A stretch of 12,034 nt of DNA, from positions 32,479 through 44,512 of the forward strand of contig DIPO01000073.1 in NCBI GenBank assembly GCA_002427045.1, read 5' to 3'. This document shows, piece after piece, positions 6,351-12,034 of the stretch; within the stretch, counting starts at the first letter, position 1, and every line of letters begins with the position of its first letter. Below the pieces are notes generated by a model. The model ran no database searches and was not told the DNA's origin. It saw only the letters and a list, made by a program, of their open reading frames with translations. Both the position numbers and the translations under genes were made by a program. The stretch is from Firmicutes bacterium UBA5486. GTDB lineage: Bacteria > Bacillota > UBA4882 > UBA10575.

Positions 6351-6443
6351 ACCTTAAGTATTCATTTAACCAAGTATGCGATTTCTTAAACAAAAAATTA
6401 AAAAATATGCATAAAAAGGATAAAGTCGGGATATATTAATATT

Positions 6444-6589
6444 GCAGTCTGGGACGGATGGCGCCAAGCCTGTACATTGTATGAAACAGGGGCTAGTACT
6501 CCCCTTGGATGTGTGTTCGAGTGATGTAAGGCTTTTCCTAACCCAGCTGTAAAAAAGGTCTCCTTACTTGCGCATTTGGGGATCTTTTT
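6444..6589 (+). ncRNA. Candidate structured non-coding RNA of unknown class
   Basis: Between the YjcZ-like gene and tetR lies a block that is clearly GC-richer than its surroundings (56 of 107 bases in 6444-6550 by my count). Its ends pair: CTGGG (6449-6453) with CCCAG (6542-6546), plus CAG (6445-6447) with CTG (6547-6549). Inside, CCAAG (6464-6468) pairs with CTTGG (6504-6508) and CCTGT (6469-6473) with ACAGG (6486-6490). A short GG/CC hairpin between them would complete a three-way junction. AAGCC (6466-6470) can alternatively pair with GGCTT (6530-6534). A weak -10, TATATT (6432-6437), would place the 5' end right at the closing stem. A terminator ends the RNA. I do not recognise a riboswitch, SRP RNA or tRNA. 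A free-standing small RNA is more likely than a leader, because tetR has its own promoter after two terminators. Confidence 0.5.
6552..6589 (+). terminator. Terminator of the candidate RNA (first of two)
   Basis: AGGTCTCC (6556-6563) pairs with GGGGATCT (6578-6585) over 8 bp including two G-U pairs. A flanking A4/T4 extension (6552-6555 with 6586-6589) lengthens it. The loop is 14 nt and the stem ends in TTTTT (6585-6589). Confidence 0.65.
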
Positions 6590-6591
6590 AT

Positions 6592-6620
6592 GGGGAGCCG
6601 GAAGCGGCTCCTCTTTTTTT
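6592..6620 (+). terminator. Second, strong intrinsic terminator
   Basis: GGAGCCG (6594-6600) and CGGCTCC (6605-6611) form a perfect 7-bp stem on a GAAG tetraloop. Two more pairs extend it (6592-6593 with 6612-6613, one G-U), and seven T residues follow (6614-6620). It sits only 9 nt upstream of the tetR -35 element, so read-through into tetR should be very low. Confidence 0.88.
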
Positions 6621-6628
6621 ATTTTTTA

Positions 6629-6656
6629 TTGACATTAGTGTCATTAATGCTATAAT
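6629..6656 (+). promoter_or_regulatory. Consensus promoter of tetR
   Basis: TTGACA (6629-6634) and TATAAT (6651-6656) are both perfect sigma-A elements with a 16-bp spacer, and an extended TG sits at 6648-6649. Transcription would start near 6663. Such a strong promoter carrying operators is typical of a tightly autorepressed regulator gene. Confidence 0.88.
6630..6643. promoter_or_regulatory. TetR operator O1 (between -35 and -10 of tetR)
   Basis: TGACATTAGTGTCA is a perfect TGACA-N4-TGTCA palindrome covering the -35 element and half of the spacer. A bound repressor would block RNA polymerase directly. Confidence 0.75.
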
Positions 6657-6674
6657 ATTTACTAAGAACTTAAG

Positions 6675-6688
6675 TGACACTGATGTCG
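6675..6688. promoter_or_regulatory. TetR operator O2 (tetR leader)
   Basis: TGACACTGATGTCG repeats the O1 palindrome with one mismatch in the last base. Its centre is 45 bp from that of O1. It lies between the predicted start of transcription and the tetR start codon. Confidence 0.65.
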
Positions 6689-6705
6689 AAAAAAGAGGGA
6701 AAAGC

Positions 6706-7302
6706 ATGCCGAAAATTGTTGATATCAAACTAAGAAAAGAACAAATTATGCAAGAAGCAATCCAGGTTTTTATTGAAGAAGGTTACCACAAAACTAAACT
6801 CCATCAGATTGCTGAACGTTGTAATATTGGAAGGACTACTATTTATAAATATTTTAAAAACAAAAATGATATTTTTAATTGTGCAATTAATAATGTTTTT
6901 GACTTGCTTGACAATGATTATAAGATTATCGCGGCTCGATCTCATGCTTCTCATCTTGATAAGATAAAAGCCTATATTGGCATGATTTTAGAAGATTGCT
7001 ATGAAAAGAGAAATACAATGATTATGCTTGTTGATTTATGGTTGCGGATCAAAAGGGAGAACAATAATGAATATATAGCAAAAATAAAAGACAGAGCAAA
7101 TGAGGTTCAGAAGGTCTTTGAAAAGTTATTACATGATGGGATAGAAGAAGAAGAACTAAAACCGGTAAATGTAAAAAGTATGGCCTTTACTCTTTTTTCG
7201 TTAGTGGAATCATTTGTAATTCAGGTTTCATTTGCAGATAAATTATCGCTGGCAGATAGTATAACATCTGTAAATGTTCTGCTTGATGGGTTAAAAGTAT
7301 AA
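6706..7302 (+). CDS. TetR/AcrR-family transcriptional repressor
   Basis: This 198-residue DNA-binding protein has an N-terminal TetR helix-turn-helix (about residues 11-57: EAIQVFIEEGYHKTKLHQIA, then IGRTTIYKYFKNKNDIF). A helical C-terminal ligand and dimer domain follows (60-198). It is expected to bind the three TGACA-N4-TGTCA sites in this window, two at its own promoter and one before the radical SAM gene, and to release them on binding an unknown ligand. ATG 6706 is chosen because GAGGGA (6695-6700) lies 5 nt upstream. The longer in-frame reading from 6568 would run through a terminator, the promoter and both operators. The C-terminal domain has no recognisable ligand motif. Confidence 0.92.
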   Translation: MPKIVDIKLRKEQIMQEAIQVFIEEGYHKTKLHQIAERCNIGRTTIYKYFKNKNDIFNCAINNVFDLLDNDYKIIAARSHASHLDKIKAYIGMILEDCYEKRNTMIMLVDLWLRIKRENNNEYIAKIKDRANEVQKVFEKLLHDGIEEEELKPVNVKSMAFTLFSLVESFVIQVSFADKLSLADSITSVNVLLDGLKV

Positions 7303-7378
7303 AATAAGGTAAGACTTGATGTTGTAACTCGCTGCTAGATATTTGTGTTTGCCTTGTTTTACTTATTAAAAAATTACT

Positions 7379-7408
7379 TTGAATTATGAATATAATTTTT
7401 TTTATCTT
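7379..7408 (+). promoter_or_regulatory. Candidate promoter of the radical SAM gene
   Basis: TTGAAT (7379-7384) and TATCTT (7403-7408) are spaced by 18 bp, each matching four of six consensus bases. A perfect TATAAT at 7391-7396 is an alternative -10, but no -35 is visible at the right distance. Either choice puts the TGACA-N4-TGTCA operator at 7413 on or just after the transcription start. Confidence 0.35.
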
Positions 7409-7412
7409 TAAG

Positions 7413-7426
7413 TGACAGTTGTGTCA
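7413..7426. promoter_or_regulatory. TetR operator O3 (radical SAM gene)
   Basis: TGACAGTTGTGTCA is a perfect third copy of the palindrome found twice at tetR. O1 and O3 also share the right flank (TGTCATTAA). It ends 25 bp before the radical SAM start codon, which ties this gene to the adjacent repressor. Confidence 0.75.
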
Positions 7427-7451
7427 TTAAAAATTGAAAGGGGATAGTAGA

Positions 7452-8801
7452 ATGAGTTTCATTAAAAGGTTTTTTGGGTCATTATTAATGAAGAAAGGTT
7501 TAGGCTATCTGAAAGAAAATCCAGAAGAAAATTTACCCAAGATTGTTGATTGGCTTGAAAAATATACTGTTAAGCCACATCACGAACATTATCTTGAAAT
7601 GGCTAGGGAGATAATTGATGACAAGGATAACAACTGGTATCAAATGATACAGCGGGCATTAAAGGAGATAAACCCTAATACTTTAGAGAAGTTTTTGACT
7701 AGTTTTGTAATTAATTCAGCTTTTATTGGTAATGCCAGAGCTATGAAGATGAAAGAGAAACATCAGTGTAATGTTCCGTGGGCAATTTTAATGGATCCGA
7801 CTGCAGCTTGTAATCTAAAATGTACAGGCTGTTGGGCTGCTGAGTATGATAAGGCCGATTCTCTTAGTAATGAAGAATTAGATAAAATCATCAGACAAGG
7901 GAAAAAACTGGGGATTTATATGTATATCTACTCCGGCGGTGAACCCTTAGTGCGAAAGAATGATCTGATTAAGCTGGCAGATAAACATCAAGACTGTGCA
8001 TTTTTGGCATTCACGAATGGAACTTTAATCGATGATACTTTTGCGGAGAACCTAGCTAGAGTGGGTAATTTTGCTTTGGCGATTAGTGTTGAAGGTTATG
8101 AAGAAGAGACTGATTTGCGTCGGGGTAAAGGAACTTATCAAAAAGCGATCAAGGGGATGGATACCCTTAAGAAATATGGAGTACCATTTGGCTTTTCCAC
8201 TTGTTATCATAGTAAAAATACAGAGGTTGTTGGTTCAGATGAATACATGGACTTTATGGTTGAAAAAGGCTGTATGTTTGGATGGTATTTCACTTATATG
8301 CCTTTAGGAAAAGATGCAGTGCCTGAACTACTGGCAAGTCCAAAGCAGAGAGAATATATGTATCATCAGGTTAGGAAGGCCCGTAATGAAAAACCAATCT
8401 TTTTAATGGATTTTTGGAATGATGGGGAATATGTTAATGGTTGTATTGCCGGTGGTCGCTGTTACCTACACATTAATGCAAGTGGTGATGTGGAACCATG
8501 TGCCTTTATCCATTATTCTAATGTAAATATCAGGGAGACAAGTTTACTAGATGCCTTGAAATCTCCACTGTTTATGGAGTACCATCGCAACCAGCCTTTT
8601 AATGAGAATCATTTGCGGCCATGTCCATTGCTAGATAATCCTGATTATTTAAAGGAGATGGTTCATAATTCCTGTGCCTGCTCAACCCAACCAGCTGACA
8701 AGGAAGATGTGGATGAATTGACGGATAAATGCCAAGAGATTGCTAAACAGTGGGGAGAGACGGCAGATCGGCTTTGGGAAAAATCCCAACAGAAGAAGTA
8801 A
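7452..8801 (+). CDS. Radical SAM protein with SPASM-like C-terminal cysteines, function unknown
   Basis: This 449-residue radical SAM enzyme has a helical N-terminal extension of about 110 residues. The core carries the CX3CX2C cluster motif CNLKCTGC (Cys120, Cys124, Cys127), which binds the SAM-cleaving [4Fe-4S] cluster, followed by the SGGEP segment (161-165). The C-terminal part has six cysteines (331, 337, 350, 391, 408, 410) around GGRCYLHINASGDVEPCAF, resembling a SPASM or twitch domain that holds auxiliary clusters. From memory, close relatives are common in Clostridia and uncharacterised, often beside TetR genes. No precursor peptide, recognition-element protein or exporter is nearby, so peptide maturation is not supported. 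ATG 7452 follows AAAGGGG (7437-7443) at 8 nt, and an in-frame TTG at 7434 is less likely. Expression is probably repressed by the adjacent TetR through operator O3. Confidence 0.88.
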   Translation: MSFIKRFFGSLLMKKGLGYLKENPEENLPKIVDWLEKYTVKPHHEHYLEMAREIIDDKDNNWYQMIQRALKEINPNTLEKFLTSFVINSAFIGNARAMKMKEKHQCNVPWAILMDPTAACNLKCTGCWAAEYDKADSLSNEELDKIIRQGKKLGIYMYIYSGGEPLVRKNDLIKLADKHQDCAFLAFTNGTLIDDTFAENLARVGNFALAISVEGYEEETDLRRGKGTYQKAIKGMDTLKKYGVPFGFSTCYHSKNTEVVGSDEYMDFMVEKGCMFGWYFTYMPLGKDAVPELLASPKQREYMYHQVRKARNEKPIFLMDFWNDGEYVNGCIAGGRCYLHINASGDVEPCAFIHYSNVNIRETSLLDALKSPLFMEYHRNQPFNENHLRPCPLLDNPDYLKEMVHNSCACSTQPADKEDVDELTDKCQEIAKQWGETADRLWEKSQQKK

Positions 8802-8826
8802 AAAAAGAGGCCTTAGGCCTCTTTTT
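8802..8826. terminator. Bidirectional terminator between the radical SAM gene and tcdA
   Basis: A-rich and T-rich flanks enclose GAGGCC (8807-8812) and GGCCTC (8816-8821). The total perfect stem is 11 bp with a 3-nt loop, T5 on one side and A5 on the other. It starts right after the radical SAM stop codon and lies 14 nt beyond the tcdA stop, so it serves both convergent genes. Confidence 0.9.
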
Positions 8827-8840
8827 ACTATGACGCTTTA

Positions 8841-9596
8841 TTACTGCTTCTTCAGAAGATCGCGGATGATCTCGCCGGCAATGATTAAACCCATTATTGG
8901 TGGGATATATGAGATACTCCCCGGTGCCGGCCTTTTTAAAGGACAGTTGCATCCCTGGTTGTTTTTATCAGGGAGGGGTTGTACCCTATTTGTTACCGGA
9001 GGTTCGGTAGAATAGACTGCTTTTACTCCGTGAGTGATCCCTCTCTCCCGCAACCCTTTACGGACGGCTTTGGCTAAGGGACAGGTATGGGTCTTACTAA
9101 TATCATCAATTTGAAAGGCTAGAGGATCTAGTTTATTTCCTGCTCCCATTGCTGAGATAATCGGGATTCCCCGTTTAATGGTGTATTGGATTAAGGCAAT
9201 TTTCGATGAGACTGTATCAATGGCATCTACTACATAAGAAAGAGCGCCATGCAATACTAGGGGGAGGTTATCTTCACGTATAAACTCTTTCCAGGTGACA
9301 ACAATGCAATCAGGGTTAATTGCTTTTACCCGTTCGGCCATTACTTCTACTTTAGAGCGACCGTAATTCCCTTCGAACGCATGTATTTGTCGGTTAGTAT
9401 TGGTTAGATCAATCTCATCAAAATCAATTAAAACTAGCCAGCCAATTCCAGCTCTGGCTAAGGCTTCAACCACATATGAACCAACACCACCTAGTCCAGC
9501 GATTGCGACCCGTGCCCGGCGAAGGGTTGTTATCCCTTCGGTACCAATTAACTGTTTTGTACGGTTAAAGCGGTCTATTTTTGCATTAGTATCCAT
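8841..9596 (-). CDS. tcdA: tRNA threonylcarbamoyladenosine dehydratase (TcdA/CsdL, ThiF/E1 family)
   Basis: This 251-residue E1-like enzyme uses ATP to dehydrate threonylcarbamoyladenosine at tRNA position 37 to its cyclic form. The nucleotide-binding motif is GLGGVGSY (34-41), followed by LVLIDFDEIDLTNTNRQ (54-70) with the conserved Asp and Arg of the adenylation site. The family-specific segments VDAIDTVSSKIALI, SAMGAGNKLDP, YSTEPP and PGSISYIPPIMG all occur in the usual order. The length matches bacterial TcdA. A short cysteine pair (CNCPL, near 216-220) resembles the linker cysteines seen in several relatives. The minus-strand start at 9596 is set by AGGAGG (plus 9604-9609), 7 nt away. 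It is a single-gene unit unrelated to its neighbours, and no strong promoter is visible. Confidence 0.93.
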   Translation of the reverse strand: MDTNAKIDRFNRTKQLIGTEGITTLRRARVAIAGLGGVGSYVVEALARAGIGWLVLIDFDEIDLTNTNRQIHAFEGNYGRSKVEVMAERVKAINPDCIVVTWKEFIREDNLPLVLHGALSYVVDAIDTVSSKIALIQYTIKRGIPIISAMGAGNKLDPLAFQIDDISKTHTCPLAKAVRKGLRERGITHGVKAVYSTEPPVTNRVQPLPDKNNQGCNCPLKRPAPGSISYIPPIMGLIIAGEIIRDLLKKQ

Positions 9597-9711
9597 TCTT
9601 CAGCCTCCTAAGATAAGAGTTATGTTAGTAGTAAAATTTCAAGAGAAGTGTAGTTGTTGAGTGAAAAAACCGTTTTCATTGAAGTTCTACTATTTTTTAT
9701 TCTTTCCTTTT

Positions 9712-9763
9712 AATTCTCTCATAACGATCAAGTAAAAGGATTTTATTACAGTATGAGAGAATT
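9712..9763. repeat. Inverted repeat A upstream of the S55 gene
   Basis: AATTCTCTCATA (9712-9723) is perfectly complementary to TATGAGAGAATT (9752-9763), giving a 12-bp stem with a 28-nt loop. No T tract follows. The right arm overlaps the left arm of the next inverted repeat by five bases, so in RNA the two stems would exclude each other. Confidence 0.7.
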
Positions 9764-9837
9764 GCATAATTACCTCAAGCGTGTACTTGACTACAATATA
9801 TTATGGTCAAATATAAAATAAATGAATTATGCAATTC
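9759..9837. repeat. Inverted repeat B, overlapping repeat A
   Basis: GAATTGCATAATT (9759-9771) is perfectly complementary to AATTATGCAATTC (9825-9837), with 53 nt between the arms. Nested dyads lie inside: TCAAG/CTTGA (9775-9779 and 9786-9790) and TTGAC/GTCAA (9787-9791 and 9806-9810). The remaining intergenic DNA to 10075 is AT-rich, with a lone TATAAT at 9967-9972 and no matching -35. Confidence 0.7.
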
Positions 9838-9857
9838 CTTAAGTAATTTGAAGCCTA

Positions 9858-9971
9858 ATGAGGAAGATTGTTTATTGCTTATTATTTTTTACGAGTTCTT
9901 CCTGTTTTACCGTTGATTATTGGCAGGAGATTAGAAGAGCAAAAAAGAATATAAACGAATTGCACCTATAA
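9858..9971 (+). CDS. Possible 37-residue peptide (doubtful)
   Basis: An ATG at 9858 opens a 37-codon frame ending at TAA (9969-9971). The product has a signal-peptide-like head (MRKIVYCLLFF, then TSSSC) and a basic, amphipathic tail (EIRRAKKNINEL). It lacks a Shine-Dalgarno and is short enough to be chance, so it is recorded only as a possibility. The frame is closed just upstream by TGA at 9849-9851. Confidence 0.2.
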   Translation: MRKIVYCLLFFTSSSCFTVDYWQEIRRAKKNINELHL

Positions 9972-10075
9972 TTTAGGCGGCAGATTTTCTCTTTTGATTT
10001 AAGGGGAATTTAGGTAATAACTTATTATTTCGAATAATATATTGTTGTTATTATGGAGATGTAGGAGAGTTTTTA

Positions 10076-11905
10076 ATGAGAATTTTCAAAAACCGAAGGA
10101 GAGCTTTGCTGATTGGTTTATTAATGTTAATTTTGAGCTTAAAAGCAAGTGCCAATGATGAGTTTTACCCTCTTTCGCAAATAAAACCAGGAATGATTGG
10201 GAAAGGGTATACGGTTTTTTCAGGGACAAAGATTGAGTCTTTTCCAATCCAAGTAGTTGGTATTCTTAAGGGGCAGGGTTCAGTATCTAATTTAATTTTA
10301 ATTAAAATCAATGGAGATAAACCCCAGGGTATCGCTTCCGGGATGAGTGGCAGTCCGGTTTTTATTAATAAAAAATTGGTGGGGGCTATTGGTTATGGTT
10401 TCCAGAATGCCGATCCCCGTTATGCGATGGTGACTCCGATTGAAGAAATGATTAAATTATGGGATGAACCGGTAGCAAAGGGAGAAAAGTTTAGTTTTTA
10501 CGATGGCGGGCTCGCTGGTTACCGGGGTATAGCTTTTGGTAATGAACCACCGGGAGAGTCGTGGTTATGGGCACAGCCGGTTTCAACGCCTCTTTTTATT
10601 TCTGGTTTTGGTCCGCGGGCTGGTAATTATCTGTTCTCTGCTTTTCAGAATACCTGTTTAGCTTCATATGTACCGGAGAGAACAGAGACCTATTTGAAGA
10701 ATAATACTTTGTTCCCTTTATTTTTAGGGTTAAAAAGTAAACGGGCTGATGCAGCCAAGGAGAACTTAGAACCGGGAAGCGCGATTGCTGTTACCTTAGT
10801 AGATGGTGATTATCAGGTATCTGCTCTCGGGACCTTGACCTGGATTAAAAACGGGAGGTTTCTAGGTTTTGGACATTCCTTTTTAAACAAGGGGAAAGTG
10901 GAATATGGGGTTGGTGGCGCGGAGATTATAGAGGTCATTGATAGCAATCTCTTCCCCTTTAAAATAGGTGTTGCTCTACCCCGTACCGGACGGGTGATGC
11001 AGGATCGAGGAGCCGGAATTGCGGGAGAACTCCATACTTTACCTCGGACGGTTAAAGTGCTAGCGGAAGTGAGTGATGATTCCTATCAATCTACTAAGCA
11101 ATATGAATTTACAGTAATTAAAGATGAAACGCTTCTTCCTGGATTGGTTTTAGCGGGATTAATAGATACTATTGATCGGACTTTGGATCGGATTGGGCCT
11201 GGGACTGCAACGGTGGATTTTGAGATTAAAGGTGAGAATATTCCATTGATTCGTAGGGAGAACCTCTTTTATGGCCAAGATGTGGCAGTTAGTGCCTTAA
11301 AAGAGGTAGGGCAGATTCTCCAGATTGTAATGGAGAATGAATTTATCGACCCTGATTTAACCGAGGTGGTAGTCCGGGTAAAAGTGAATCCGGAACGTTT
11401 AAGCGCAAAACTGATAAAAGTAGATATACCAAAAAAAGAATTTGAACCAGGAGAAAAAGTTACTTTAATGGGAAAAGTACGTCCTTTTCGTGGGGATGAG
11501 ATTGAATTACCATTGGAGATTGAAATGCCTAAAGAGGCAGGAAAATGGCTTATTATCGTTTATGGGAGTGATTCTGGTTTGCTCCCGGAAGAAGATCTGG
11601 AGGGAACTGGTGAGGGAGATTTAACAGCTTCGTATTTTGACTCATTTTCCGGTTTGGAAGAAATTTTAAAGCTTTTTTTAGAGCAACCCCAAAATAACCA
11701 GTTAATAGCGGAAGTTTTACCCATTGAACAAATGGGAGAGATCGGGGAAGATGAATTTAATCAGGAAGAAAAAACTGAGGAAAAAAGCAATTACTGGAGA
11801 ACAACCACCCCTTATTATTTAACCGGAGAGAAGCAGATTTTAGTAGAGGTAGTGGATTCTGTAAAAAATAATAACAATGGAACTAAGATGCTGGTTGTTA
11901 AATAG
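10076..11905 (+). CDS. Secreted protein with SpoIVB-type (S55) serine peptidase domain
   Basis: This 609-residue exported protein has a signal peptide at residues 1-26 (basic RRRA, hydrophobic LLIGLLMLIL, cleavage after ASA). An S55-like domain follows: IKPGMIGKGYTVFSG (36-50), the serine motif GMSGSP (89-94, likely nucleophile Ser91), then GAIGYGF and TPIEEM. The likely catalytic histidine is His267 in GFGHSF (264-269), so the serine precedes the histidine. That is the reverse of SpoIVB, where GHG precedes GMSGSP. Many S55-domain proteins outside the SpoIVB core share this order. Residues about 440-500 look like a beta-sandwich, and 500-575 form an acidic, low-complexity linker (repeated Glu). 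ATG 10076 follows AGGAG (10063-10067) at 8 nt. The target is unknown. It may act in sporulation signalling or cell-envelope processing, or be a non-catalytic relative. Confidence 0.85.
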   Translation: MRIFKNRRRALLIGLLMLILSLKASANDEFYPLSQIKPGMIGKGYTVFSGTKIESFPIQVVGILKGQGSVSNLILIKINGDKPQGIASGMSGSPVFINKKLVGAIGYGFQNADPRYAMVTPIEEMIKLWDEPVAKGEKFSFYDGGLAGYRGIAFGNEPPGESWLWAQPVSTPLFISGFGPRAGNYLFSAFQNTCLASYVPERTETYLKNNTLFPLFLGLKSKRADAAKENLEPGSAIAVTLVDGDYQVSALGTLTWIKNGRFLGFGHSFLNKGKVEYGVGGAEIIEVIDSNLFPFKIGVALPRTGRVMQDRGAGIAGELHTLPRTVKVLAEVSDDSYQSTKQYEFTVIKDETLLPGLVLAGLIDTIDRTLDRIGPGTATVDFEIKGENIPLIRRENLFYGQDVAVSALKEVGQILQIVMENEFIDPDLTEVVVRVKVNPERLSAKLIKVDIPKKEFEPGEKVTLMGKVRPFRGDEIELPLEIEMPKEAGKWLIIVYGSDSGLLPEEDLEGTGEGDLTASYFDSFSGLEEILKLFLEQPQNNQLIAEVLPIEQMGEIGEDEFNQEEKTEEKSNYWRTTTPYYLTGEKQILVEVVDSVKNNNNGTKMLVVK

Positions 11906-11927
11906 AGGATTGCACAGAAATGTTTAG

Positions 11928-11954
11928 AAAAACTGCTTGTTATGAAAGCTTTTT
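11928..11954 (+). terminator. Weak terminator-like hairpin after the S55 gene
   Basis: GCTT (11935-11938) pairs with AAGC (11946-11949). Outside it, AAAAA (11928-11932) can pair with TTTTT (11950-11954) across a 2-nt bulge. The stem is short and AT-rich, so it is only a modest candidate for the end of the S55 transcript. Confidence 0.3.
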
Positions 11955-11977
11955 GCGTTGTGTCCTTTTTAAAAGGT

Positions 11978-12028
11978 CCCAACACAATATATAGTGTTGG
12001 GCTTGTATTAGGCTATCAATATATTGTG
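11978..12028. repeat. Overlapping inverted repeats at the right edge
   Basis: CCCAACAC (11978-11985) and GTGTTGGG (11994-12001) form a perfect 8-bp stem with an 8-nt loop. CACAATATAT within it (11983-11992) is also complementary to ATATATTGTG (12019-12028), so two alternative foldings exist. No T tract follows the first stem. The window ends before its relation to the next gene can be seen. Confidence 0.5.
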
Positions 12029-12034
12029 CAGGGA

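Noticed and set aside
6424..6552. Open frame through the candidate RNA, including a 23-codon ORF from ATG 6481 and an 8-codon ORF from ATG 6458
   Set aside because: Neither ATG has a ribosome site, and the paired arms and GC island explain the region better as structured RNA.
6568..6705. N-terminal extension of the TetR protein from TTG 6568
   Set aside because: It would translate a strong terminator, the consensus promoter and both operators. ATG 6706 has a good ribosome site and the normal TetR N-terminus.
8740..9015. Forward and reverse frames overlapping the end of the radical SAM gene and tcdA
   Set aside because: They are shadows of the two well-supported convergent genes and run through the bidirectional terminator.
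9662..9678. Catabolite-responsive (cre)-like palindrome TGAAAA-N5-TTTTCA
   Set aside because: Its spacing does not fit the cre consensus (two outer bases fail on either strand), and it lies upstream of tcdA, not of a sugar gene.
1..12034. CRISPR arrays, tRNA or rRNA genes, transposases, attachment sites
   Set aside because: No regularly spaced direct repeats, cloverleaf sequence, transposase-like frame or terminal direct repeat was found on either strand.

Overview
The window comes from an AT-rich, low-GC Gram-positive-type bacterium (Bacillota). The intergenic DNA is very AT-rich, most genes have strong purine-rich Shine-Dalgarno sites, promoters are sigma-A-like and intrinsic terminators are common. 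A YjcZ-like micro-gene and a SpoIVB-type (S55) peptidase-domain protein fit an endospore-forming lineage, although S55-domain proteins also occur elsewhere. The sugar-binding protein has a signal peptide but no lipobox. That is unusual for a single-membrane Gram-positive and leaves open a diderm member of the phylum.

Layout, left to right. (1) The tail of an upstream gene and its terminator (1-100). (2) A four-gene carbohydrate operon (362-4269): CUT1 solute-binding protein, two MalF/MalG-type permeases and a xylose-isomerase-like TIM-barrel epimerase/isomerase. It has a good promoter at 167-195, an upstream dyad, a ~160-nt leader, an intercistronic hairpin after the binding-protein gene and a strong terminator at 4324-4363. 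No ATPase gene is present. (3) An orphan NarL-type response regulator (4601-5281) with its own extended -10 promoter. (4) A Nudix hydrolase (5563-6018), convergent with a 29-residue YjcZ-like membrane peptide on the minus strand (6130-6219). (5) A GC-enriched, apparently structured RNA (about 6444-6589) followed by two tandem terminators. (6) A TetR regulator (6706-7302) and a radical SAM/SPASM-like protein (7452-8801). Both are preceded by copies of one palindrome, TGACA-N4-TGTCA: two at the regulator and one at the radical SAM gene. (7) On the minus strand, tcdA (8841-9596), sharing a bidirectional terminator with the radical SAM gene. (8) A 480-bp intergenic region with two overlapping, mutually exclusive inverted repeats. 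(9) A secreted S55-domain protein (10076-11905), followed by hairpin-rich DNA to the end.

How the genes work together. The sugar operon should import a carbohydrate, using an ATPase encoded elsewhere, and isomerise or epimerise a ketose or sugar phosphate derived from it. The TetR/radical SAM pair looks like a small self-contained regulon: the repressor probably controls itself and the radical SAM enzyme in response to an unknown ligand. The radical SAM family, the candidate RNA upstream of tetR and the switch-like palindromes upstream of the S55 gene are the least explained parts. I cannot claim a proven new system. The RNA and the TetR/radical SAM regulon are the best candidates.
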